Part shown: positions 1-8,210 of the stretch, in pieces | How positions within the stretch are numbered: the first letter of the stretch is position 1 | Layout of the letters: the number at the start of each line of letters is the position of its first letter | Source of the DNA: Planctomycetaceae bacterium | GTDB taxonomy: Bacteria > Planctomycetota > Planctomycetia > Pirellulales > UBA1268 | Length of the DNA: 64,000 nt | Direction: 5' to 3' | NCBI GenBank assembly: GCA_021300535.1 | Contig: JAJTED010000027.1 | Coordinates: forward strand, 2,720-66,719 | Position numbers and translations under genes: made by a program | The notes under the pieces: model-generated | Seen by the model: only the letters and a program-made list of their open reading frames with translations | Databases searched by the model: none | Told to the model about the DNA's origin: nothing

Positions 1-522
1 CTGCTTGACGTCGTGGGCCACGGCCGCCGCCATGAGGCTCGTCTTCATGGCCCGCTCCAGGTCCGCCATCTTGTCCGCGGCGGCGGCCAGTTCGCGGCCC
101 CGCGCTGCCTCGGCCTCGGCCTCGGCCCGCTTCCGCGTCGTGACGTCGAAGATCACGCCGTCCCAGTAGGCCCCGCCACCGGGCCGCGGCCGGGGATTCG
201 ACTCCGCCGAAAACCAGCGGATCTCGCCCCGGATGAAGGCCCGCCCCTCCCAGCGAAAAACGGTGATCCCGTTCCACGACTCCTCCGACGGCTTGAGGAA
301 GGCGGCGAAATCGTCGGGGTGGATGTTGGCGTAGATCTCCCGCCAATCCCGCATCACGGCCTCGCGTTCGACCGCCAGCATGTCGAGCAGCCGGTTGCTG
401 ACGAACACGAACTGCCGGGTGCCGTCGGGCAGCATCTCCGTGACGAACATGCCCACCGGCATGTTCTCCGTCATCTCGAAGGCGGCGGGATGATCCCCGG
501 CCGGGGCGTCCGCGGGCGTCAT
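1..522 (-). CDS. PAS-domain sensor histidine kinase (partial, runs off the window start)
   Basis: Minus-strand reading from ATG at 522: MTPADAPAGDHPAAFEMTENMPVGMFVTEMLPDGTRQFVFVSNRLLDM...GVIFDVTTRKRAEAEAEAA...AAAVAHDVKQ. PAS fold followed by the start of a histidine phosphoacceptor region; directly downstream of a response regulator. Confidence 0.75.
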   Translation of the reverse strand, partial: MTPADAPAGDHPAAFEMTENMPVGMFVTEMLPDGTRQFVFVSNRLLDMLAVEREAVMRDWREIYANIHPDDFAAFLKPSEESWNGITVFRWEGRAFIRGEIRWFSAESNPRPRPGGGAYWDGVIFDVTTRKRAEAEAEAARGRELAAAADKMADLERAMKTSLMAAAVAHDVKQ

Positions 523-536
523 CGGGGGCTCGGGCG

Positions 537-1199
537 TCAGCGGGACGGCTCGGAGGAGGAGACGGGGATACGGTCGGCGGTGAGGCCGCCGTGGCGATGG
601 AGCGTGGCCAGCCGCACCAGGGCCGCCCCGCTCTGGCCAAGCTTCTTGGAGATCGCCTTGCGGTGCGTCTCGACGGTGCGGGTGGAGATCCCGAACCGCT
701 GGCCGAGCTCCTTGTTGGAGAGCCCTTCGCCCAGCATGGTGAACAATTCGAGTTCGCGGGGCGTGAGCCGTGAGTGGAAGTTGTCCGGTGCGCCGGAACC
801 CACTGCGTCCGAGGCGGCCGCTCCGACGGCGTTGCCGACCGCGGCCAGAAGCGCGTCGCAGGCATGGGCCTTGTCGATCACCGACACCACGCAGTCCATG
901 AGGTCCGGCGGACAGACGAAGTCGGTCACGCAGCCGGCGATCACGATGCACTTCAGGCCCGGATGGTGAGCCCGCACCACGCGGACGAGATCCATGCCGT
1001 CGCCGGAAGGAAGCTTCCTGTCCACGATCAGCAGGTCGACTCGGTCGAGGGCCGCGATGCGGGCGGCATCCGAGACATCGGTGGCGGTGGTGGCAATCGC
1101 CAGGCCGGGAACCCCCCGGATCGCCCCGACGAGCAGTTCGAGGAGCATCACGTGGTCGTCGATGACGACGCACTGCGTCAACTCGTGATCGCTCGGCAT
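537..1199 (-). CDS. LuxR/NarL-family two-component response regulator
   Basis: Receiver domain (CVVIDDHVMLLELLVGAI...LLIVDRKLPSGDGMDLV) plus C-terminal HTH (LTPRELELFTMLGEGLSNKELGQRFGISTRTVETHRKAISKKLG). Confidence 0.9.
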   Translation of the reverse strand: MPSDHELTQCVVIDDHVMLLELLVGAIRGVPGLAIATTATDVSDAARIAALDRVDLLIVDRKLPSGDGMDLVRVVRAHHPGLKCIVIAGCVTDFVCPPDLMDCVVSVIDKAHACDALLAAVGNAVGAAASDAVGSGAPDNFHSRLTPRELELFTMLGEGLSNKELGQRFGISTRTVETHRKAISKKLGQSGAALVRLATLHRHGGLTADRIPVSSSEPSR

Positions 1200-1353
1200 G
1201 GTTCACCCGCCTGGAACCCGACTGGCTTATTCTTCTGCAAAATCTACCCGACGACCCAAGAGCGCCGCAGAGCCGCACGAAATGGCTACCCAATACTACG
1301 CAGGGAAGCGTTGACTCGGCCCACGCGGCAGGGAACTGCGGCAGCAACGGCCG

Positions 1354-1580
1354 ACATGGACACGCTTTACGCCCTGGCGGCATTGGCGCTGCAGCGCGAC
1401 CGGACCCGGATCGTCTCCATGGAAAGCCCGTTCGGCTAGGCCTCGAGCATCAGGGGCACGTCGGACACAACGACCGCGCCCCGGAGAGCATGCAGCGGCC
1501 CGCGACGAACGCCAGCGACCTGCTGCGGACGATCAGCGAGGTGTGCGGCGTCCCGGCGAAAGGCTTCGGTGGCCTGCCGT
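1354..1580 (+). pseudogene. Degenerate fragment of a DUF1552 gene
   Basis: MDTLYALAALALQRDRTRIVSMESPFG* matches MDTMFELIYLALRTDSTRVVSFATTES of the intact DUF1552 protein at 2863-4206. Downstream ASDLLRTISEVCGVPAKGFGG matches MSDLLRTISEQMGVDAKGFGE. Internal stop and deletions. Confidence 0.75.
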
Positions 1581-2706
1581 CACGGCGCCGCGTCGAGCGC
1601 CAACAGCCGGCCCGCGGTGCGAAACACCATTCGATCGCCCACGATCGCCGGCGTCGCCCGGCAGGTCTCGCCGAGCGGCACACGGCCCAGCACCTCGAAC
1701 GAGTCGCCCCTCCGGATCGCCACCGCCTCCCCGTCGGCCGACACGTTGCGGATCGTGTCGCCGACCGCGATCGGCGAGGCTGAATAGGTGCCGCCGACTC
1801 GGCCGCGCCAGACCGTTTCTCCCGTGGCGGCCCGCACGCACGTCACGACGCCTCGATCACCCCACAGATACATGAACTCGTCGACGACGAGCGGCGTCGG
1901 CACGTACGGGGCGATGCTGCGATCGAGCGTGTAGGCGATCTCGGGCTCAGCGCCGGCGCCGGCCGGTGGCCGCACCGCCGCCAGCAGGTTGTCGCCGCCG
2001 CCGTCGCCACTGGTGCCGATCACGAGCGGTCCGGCCAGGATCGGCGGCGATGCGGTGGCGGCGCCGTCGACGACGAGCGGCGTGGCATACCCCGCCTTGG
2101 CAGACTCGCGGGGCAACCGCCAGCGTTCGGCACCCGTCGCTGCATCGACCGCGACGATGGCGCTCTTGCCCTCCTGATCGATCGACACGACCAGCAGGTC
2201 ACGGCACACGGCCGGCGTGGTCCCGAAGCCGTGCTCCCCCTCGTAGCCGCCCAGGTCCACGTGCCACCGCGGTTCGCCGGCGTGCGAGAAGGCCTCCACG
2301 CGGACTCCGTCGCGGGTGCCCCAGACCCAGTACACGCCCCGGGCATCGGCCGCCACGGACCCCGAGGCCGAACTGTTCTGGGCGTGGTGCCGCTCGATCG
2401 GTCCCGGCAGGGCGCGGGTCCAGAGGAGTTTGCCGTCGGCCAGCGCATGCGCCGTCACGAACCGCCGGCCAGCCGCCTCGTCGGCCGACGCCGTGTAGAT
2501 CCGGCCGTCCAGCACGACGGGCGACGCATTGCCCGCCCCGGGCAGAGCGGCAGTCCAGGCCCAATCGGATTCGGCCCACGTCACGGGGAAACGCGTCCCG
2601 CCCCCCTGCCCCGCGCCGTCGGCCCCCCGCCAGCGCGACCAGGGATTGGGATCTCCGCCCGACGCGGCGGCCATGGTGGCCGTCAAACAAATCACCGCGA
2701 ACAGCA
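1580..2706 (-). CDS. PQQ-binding-like beta-propeller repeat protein, secreted
   Basis: Signal peptide MLFAVICLTATMAAASGG, repeated propeller blades (GAERWRLPRES..., TGETVWRGRVGG, RMVFRTAGRLLALDAA). Start re-assigned from 2866 to 2706 because the upstream extension is a repeat element. Confidence 0.8.
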
Positions 2707-2723
2707 TCCGGCTGAGCGGGCCC

Positions 2724-2844
2724 AGCAGACTGTGGAACAAGGCTGCTCGAGCAGGATGCGAGGAATGCCGACCAGGGAAACCCTCGGCGGTTCCACCGGT
2801 CGGCCCAGTGGACAAAGGCCATGGAGGGCTTTGTCCACGGACAG
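2724..2844 (+). repeat. 121-bp hairpin-rich dispersed element, copy 1 (intergenic)
   Basis: About 90% identical (12 mismatches, no indels by hand alignment) to the reverse complement of 20969-21089. Contains GTGGACAAAGGCCATGGAGGGCTTTGTCCAC and GCCGACC...GGTCGGC hairpins. Confidence 0.9.
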
Positions 2845-2862
2845 CGGAGGGCGAAGTCATAT

Positions 2863-4206
2863 TCAAGACATCACCTCGTGCAACGTCCGGCGGCTCTCCC
2901 CGAATCCTTTCGCGTCGACTCCCATTTGTTCAGAAATCGTCCGCAGGAGATCCGACATCATGACGCTTTCGGGGCCGAGCTTGGGCCCCGTGAGGTAGTT
3001 CTTTTCCTGGGGAACGGCTTTCTTCTGGCCGTTGAACGCCAGGTGGCGGCCATGCACGAACTTCAGTCCCTCGCCACCCGCCAGGAGGAGCGGCAGGTTG
3101 TGGCTGCGGTGCGAAGCCGGCCACGACATGCCGCTGCCGTAAAGGACTGCCGTCCGATTCAACATGTCGTGACCGCCTTCCCGGGTGGATTGCAGGCGGT
3201 CGAGGAACTTCGCCAGCCGCGCCGTCCACCAGGCATCGTATTCGCTCAGGATGGCGTATTCCTTCACTTTCTGATCGGGTGGCTCGTCACCGGTGCTGTG
3301 CCCGACATTGTGCCAGGAGCCGCAGGGAAGGTTCTTCAGGGGTCCCACGCCCTCCGACTCCGTGGTCGCGAAACTGACCACGCGGGTGCTGTCGGTGCGT
3401 AGGGCGAGGTAGATCAACTCGAACATCGTGTCCATGTACGCCGCATAATCGAGGGGCTTGTAGGGATCGGCCTGCAGCTTCAGCCGTGCCTCATCCATCA
3501 CGTCGGCTTTGGCTGCCGCCTGCCAGGCGATATCGGCCTGCACCCGCTTTTCGACGGCGCGGACGGAGTCGAAATACTCGTCGAGCTTTCGCTCGTCGCC
3601 CTTGCCCAACTCCTGCCGCAGGCTCTTGGCCTGGGCGGCGACGAAGTCCAGGACGCTGGCGCGACGCGGCAGCCGGTCCCGATTGGCGACGCCCACGAGC
3701 TCGGCGAAGATCGCGGCCAGGTCATTGTCAGCCAGCACCGGCTCCCCCTGGCGGTCGAAGGAGATCGTCCTCCTTCCTCCCGAGCCGCCGACCACCATGC
3801 TGGACCAGCGGGTCTGCTTGCCGACCGATTCGGCGATGTGCTGGTCGATCGAGATCGAACTCCGCGTCACCGCCCCCTTGCCGGCCGTGTAGTTGGCGTT
3901 GGCCGTCAGCCACACACCCAGCTCGCCATGGCCGCCGCCGGTCGTGTGCTGCAGGCCGGAAAAGACGGTGAACCGCCTCCGTAATTCGGCCAGGTTCCGC
4001 AGCGGCGGCGTCAGCTCATAGTCCTCACCCGTCGTTGCAGGATGCCACTCCCACATGTTGACGCCGTTGGGAACGCACACGAACACGGCCCGCATGGGCG
4101 GACTCGCGGCATCGGCCGCCGTGGCAAACCGTTCGAGCATCGGCAGCGTGAGGCTCACGCCGCCGGCCGCGAGAAATTCACGACGCTTGAGGGGCATGTG
4201 GTTCAT
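2863..4206 (-). CDS. DUF1552 domain-containing protein
   Basis: MPLKRREFLAAGGVSLTLPMLERFA Tat-like signal; FSGLQHTTGGGHGE..., SSISIDQHIAESVG, DLLRTISEQMGVDAKGFGE typical of planctomycete DUF1552 proteins. Confidence 0.9.
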   Translation of the reverse strand: MNHMPLKRREFLAAGGVSLTLPMLERFATAADAASPPMRAVFVCVPNGVNMWEWHPATTGEDYELTPPLRNLAELRRRFTVFSGLQHTTGGGHGELGVWLTANANYTAGKGAVTRSSISIDQHIAESVGKQTRWSSMVVGGSGGRRTISFDRQGEPVLADNDLAAIFAELVGVANRDRLPRRASVLDFVAAQAKSLRQELGKGDERKLDEYFDSVRAVEKRVQADIAWQAAAKADVMDEARLKLQADPYKPLDYAAYMDTMFELIYLALRTDSTRVVSFATTESEGVGPLKNLPCGSWHNVGHSTGDEPPDQKVKEYAILSEYDAWWTARLAKFLDRLQSTREGGHDMLNRTAVLYGSGMSWPASHRSHNLPLLLAGGEGLKFVHGRHLAFNGQKKAVPQEKNYLTGPKLGPESVMMSDLLRTISEQMGVDAKGFGESRRTLHEVMS

Positions 4207-4221
4207 GTCAGATCCTCCTGG

Positions 4222-6789
4222 CTACTTGTTCCGGAACGGTTCAGAGAGCACCATCGCGGCCAACAGGTCACGCAGACCGACAGCGGTCCGCCCCGTGGCC
4301 AATGCCATGGACCGCAGATGTTTTTCATCACCGTGGTCGAGACTGCGGCCGAGCACGTAGGCGTAGAGTCGGCGTTGGAATGCGTCGGTGAAACGCGGCA
4401 TGGTCGCGGTGGGCTCGATCAGCAGCCGGCGAAACTCGTCCATGTCGGCGAACGGGGTTTTGTCTGGCAGGCTTCCCTTGGTCGCTGCCGCGATCAACGT
4501 TCCATCCTTGCCGCGCCGCATCTGGCCGAACATGTCGTACTGGTCCCAGACGAATCCCAACGGGTCGATCCGCTGGTGGCACACGGCACAGGTATTGACG
4601 CTCGAATGAGCCTCGACATGCATCCGCGGCGTCAACTGGCGAAGCTTCTTGTCATTGTTCAGTTGCACGTCGAGTGGCTGCACGTTGCCCGGCGGCGTCG
4701 GGATGTCGATGCCGAGAATGCGTTCGACCAGATAGACGCCCCGGAGGATCTCCGCCCGTTCCCTCCCGTGCGATGCGGCCGCGATGCAGCCCGCCTGCGT
4801 CAGCAGCCCGCCGCGCCGCTCCGCGGGCGCCGGCACGGTGCGGAAATGGTGCCCCGACACGCCTTCCATCCCGTAGAACCTGGCCAGGCGGTCGTTCACG
4901 ACCACAAAATCGGCGTCGACGAACGCCTCGATCGGCCCGTTTCGCCGGAGCATTTCCTGGAAAAATCGGGGAGGTTCGTCGGCCAGGTCTCGCCGGATTG
5001 CCGTTTCATAGAACGAAAGGTCTTCCTTATCGTCGATGGTCGGTCGCGTGAACGTGCGCGGCTGGAGATGGATCACGGTATCGAGGCGGAGCCACTGGCG
5101 GACGAAATCCCGACAGAACTCGTAACTCCGCGGATCGTCGAGCAGGCGGTTGAGCTGACGTCGCAGCTCGTCCTCGCGCAGCAGGCTGCCATCGGCGGCG
5201 TGGGCACGGAGCTCTTCATCGGGGCAGGTTCCCCACGCCAGAAAGGACAGCCGAGAGGCAATTTCCCACGCCGTCAAAGGCCGCTGCTGAACGTCTTTCG
5301 GCTCGACCAGATAGAACATCGGCGGCGAAATCAGCGCGGCGACGACCGCCAGCTTGTACGCCGCGAGAAACGGGCCTCCGCGTGCCCGCTCGGCGTCATA
5401 AAGACCCAGATACGCCGCCATTTCGCTGTCGCGGACCGGCCGGCGAAACGCTCGTGCGAGCATGACCTCGAGCGACTCGCGGGCGCGGTCGCGGTCGGTC
5501 TGCCCCGCCGTCGCGGAGGCCAGCAGGTCCGGCGAACGAGAGGGCGATCCCACGACTTCCACGGCCAGTGAAGTCAGGATCAATTCGTTGCGTGGTGGCA
5601 GCGGAAGCTCGTGCTCCTTGCGGTGATCGCCGTTCTCGCGTGGCGTCGGGTACGAGAGTGCGGCGGCGTTGTCGATCTGCACACTCAGGTGCCCGTCGCG
5701 ACGAATGCCTTTCCAGTCGGCGCTGACGAGGGCCAGCGGCACTTCGAGGACGTGTTCCACAGGCTCGTCAGCGGACGCCGTGACGACCATTTCGGCAACT
5801 GGCACCGCGACCTTTTCGCGGGTGATGCTCACCCGGAGCACGGGACTGGCTTCCCCTGCCGGAACGTTGCCGCCAGCCGTCGCCCGGATTCGCAACACGC
5901 CCCGGTCGGCAACCCGCGGCATTTCCAGGATCAGGCATTCCGCGGGGAGGTCGATGAGCCGGGGGTTTGGCTGGAGCACGACCCCGCGCTCGGAGTCGAG
6001 CCGTGCGGCCGCCAGCCGGCCGCGTCCTTTCCCCGGGGCGATCCAGCGGCCCGTCAGTTTCAGCGTCGCCTTCTCGCCGTCCCGTGCCCCTGGAATGTCG
6101 AGTTTCAGGGCTGGATTTGGGTTCGTCAGCTTCCCCTGGAATGCGGCCGCGTATTCGCGGAGGTCGATTTTGTAACTGACCGGGGCGGAATCCTCGGCGT
6201 CGGGCAAGGCCACATCGACGAGCTGCTCGGCGAGATCGAGACTCCGCCGCAGCAGGAGCGGCTGAGTCGTTTGCAGGTTGCTGTCGTTGCTGAACCCGTC
6301 GGCACCGGTGTCCTGTGCCAGTCGTGAACTCAGATCGACCGCGAAGTGCGGGAACGACATCCCGAGCGTGTCCAGCGCCGCGTTCACGTATTCGCGGGGC
6401 GTCAACCGGCGCAAGGCCCTGCGGCCGATGCCGCCGCGGGTGACGGTGGCGGCCCGGCCTGCCGCGTCGTCGATCCAGGCCAGCACGTTCGTCAGTTCGT
6501 CGGCGGTGGGCCGTGGCCGGCCCTCGGGAGGCATCTGCCCCTGCGCGATCAGTTGCTTCGCGGTCAGCCATCGCTCGGCCTGATCCCGATCGACCAGATC
6601 GGGCATCGGCCCGTCGAACCGGACATCCGACTCCTGCTTATCGGGCCCGTGGCAGGCGACGCAGTGCCGCTTGAGAAACGGCACGACCGTGTCGGCATAG
6701 GCCGACTCATGCTGCTGCTGCGCGGAAGCCGGATCGACAGCCAGCAGGGCCACGCACAGGAATCCCAGGGTGTGCCGTCGCGCCATCAC
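4222..6789 (-). CDS. DUF1592 domain-containing protein (planctomycete cytochrome c-like with DUF1587/DUF1588/DUF1585-type modules)
   Basis: CVACHG haem motif near the N-terminus; GGLLTQAGCIAAASHGRERAEILRGVYLVERILG; VNTCAVCHQRIDPLGFVWDQYD; paired with DUF1552. Confidence 0.9.
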   Translation of the reverse strand: MMARRHTLGFLCVALLAVDPASAQQQHESAYADTVVPFLKRHCVACHGPDKQESDVRFDGPMPDLVDRDQAERWLTAKQLIAQGQMPPEGRPRPTADELTNVLAWIDDAAGRAATVTRGGIGRRALRRLTPREYVNAALDTLGMSFPHFAVDLSSRLAQDTGADGFSNDSNLQTTQPLLLRRSLDLAEQLVDVALPDAEDSAPVSYKIDLREYAAAFQGKLTNPNPALKLDIPGARDGEKATLKLTGRWIAPGKGRGRLAAARLDSERGVVLQPNPRLIDLPAECLILEMPRVADRGVLRIRATAGGNVPAGEASPVLRVSITREKVAVPVAEMVVTASADEPVEHVLEVPLALVSADWKGIRRDGHLSVQIDNAAALSYPTPRENGDHRKEHELPLPPRNELILTSLAVEVVGSPSRSPDLLASATAGQTDRDRARESLEVMLARAFRRPVRDSEMAAYLGLYDAERARGGPFLAAYKLAVVAALISPPMFYLVEPKDVQQRPLTAWEIASRLSFLAWGTCPDEELRAHAADGSLLREDELRRQLNRLLDDPRSYEFCRDFVRQWLRLDTVIHLQPRTFTRPTIDDKEDLSFYETAIRRDLADEPPRFFQEMLRRNGPIEAFVDADFVVVNDRLARFYGMEGVSGHHFRTVPAPAERRGGLLTQAGCIAAASHGRERAEILRGVYLVERILGIDIPTPPGNVQPLDVQLNNDKKLRQLTPRMHVEAHSSVNTCAVCHQRIDPLGFVWDQYDMFGQMRRGKDGTLIAAATKGSLPDKTPFADMDEFRRLLIEPTATMPRFTDAFQRRLYAYVLGRSLDHGDEKHLRSMALATGRTAVGLRDLLAAMVLSEPFRNK

Positions 6790-7079
6790 TGCTCATGCCC
6801 CTCGGGTGTCCCGCCGCCGGACGGACGGGCATCGTCCGCCTACGATCCCATTCGCCTGGAAAGACACCGCGGCATCTTCCAGTTGGTATCGCATCGGAAG
6901 CCCCTGAACATCAAACTTTTCCCATATTCCCGTCGAAAGTGGAGTCTTTCTCGGCACGGTCCTGATACACCTATACTATAGTCTTCCGGCGGAAGATTTC
7001 AGCCGGTGCACCGGAATCGAACGCTGGCAGGGGGCTGCAGGGCGTCCGGCGGCACTTTTTGATCGACGTTCGCCGGCGG

Positions 7080-8210
7080 CTACGGCCCGGCAAACACCTC
7101 ACCCACCATGAGCCGGCGGGCGGTGCGGTAGACGCGGGCCGAGATCGCCTGCCAGCCATCCGGTGTGCGTTGGACGACGGCGGAGACCGGCAGGACGCCC
7201 GACGGGTTGGCGACGCGGATGTCCGCACTGCTCGCCCGGGCCAGGGCATGCGGGACGGAACCGACCAGCCGCGTCGCGACGGCCACGCACATGGCTCCCG
7301 TCAGGGTCACCGCGCGGTGGCATTTTTCCATGGAGATGATGCGGACGGAGATCTCGGCGGCGTCGGCCGCAAGCCGCTCGCCACCGATGGTTTCAAAGTC
7401 CGCCGGCGGACCGACCATGGCGATTTTCGGGTTCGCCAGCCCCACCTCCTCCGGCGATCGACCCAGCCCCATCCGCACCCCACCGGCCCGGCGAAGGCGG
7501 TCGAGCAGGGCCATGAGGCGTCCATCGCGCTCGATCTCGGTCGGACTCGCGGTGACGGAACCGCCGACGGCGCGGGCATCCACGAACACCACCGGGTTGG
7601 TGGCATCCACCAGCGAGACGGTGAACCGGCCATCGCCCGGCAGGTCGATCTCGTCCGTGGGATTGCCTGTGGGGAGCAGCGCCAGGCAGACCGAGCCGCC
7701 CGGGTCGAGAAAATCCATGCGGATGCAGCCGCCCGTGCCCGCCACCCCGGCGATCGCGAAATCGCCATGCTCGACCGGCTCGCCCCCCGCCACGGCGAAC
7801 GTGGCGTGGCAGATCTGGCTGGTGTTGGTGAGGAAGATGCGGACACAGACCTCACCATCGTCCGGAGCGGGCACGAGCCCGCGGTCGATCGCGAACGGAC
7901 CGACGGCCGAGGCCAGGTTGCCGCACGTGGCACCGTAATCGACGACCGGGCGGTCCACCGCCACCTGGGCGAAGGTGAAGTCGACGTCGGCATCAGCGCG
8001 GGTGGAGGGAGCGATGAGCGCCGCCTTGGAAACCGACGACAGGCCCCCGCCCATCCCGTCGAGCTGGCGACCATACGGATCCGGACTGCCGAGCACGCGG
8101 AGCAGCAGGGCGTCGCGGGTGGCGCGGTCGTCGGGCAGGTCACGGGCGAGAAACATCACGCCCTTGCTGGAGCCGCCGCGCATGAACACCGCCGGGATGC
8201 GTCGCGTCAT
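7080..8210 (-). CDS. prpF: PrpF-family protein (2-methylaconitate isomerase-like)
   Basis: MTRRIPAVFMRGGSSKGVMFLARDLP... signature; adjacent to and overlapping an aconitase-family gene. Confidence 0.85.
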   Translation of the reverse strand: MTRRIPAVFMRGGSSKGVMFLARDLPDDRATRDALLLRVLGSPDPYGRQLDGMGGGLSSVSKAALIAPSTRADADVDFTFAQVAVDRPVVDYGATCGNLASAVGPFAIDRGLVPAPDDGEVCVRIFLTNTSQICHATFAVAGGEPVEHGDFAIAGVAGTGGCIRMDFLDPGGSVCLALLPTGNPTDEIDLPGDGRFTVSLVDATNPVVFVDARAVGGSVTASPTEIERDGRLMALLDRLRRAGGVRMGLGRSPEEVGLANPKIAMVGPPADFETIGGERLAADAAEISVRIISMEKCHRAVTLTGAMCVAVATRLVGSVPHALARASSADIRVANPSGVLPVSAVVQRTPDGWQAISARVYRTARRLMVGEVFAGP

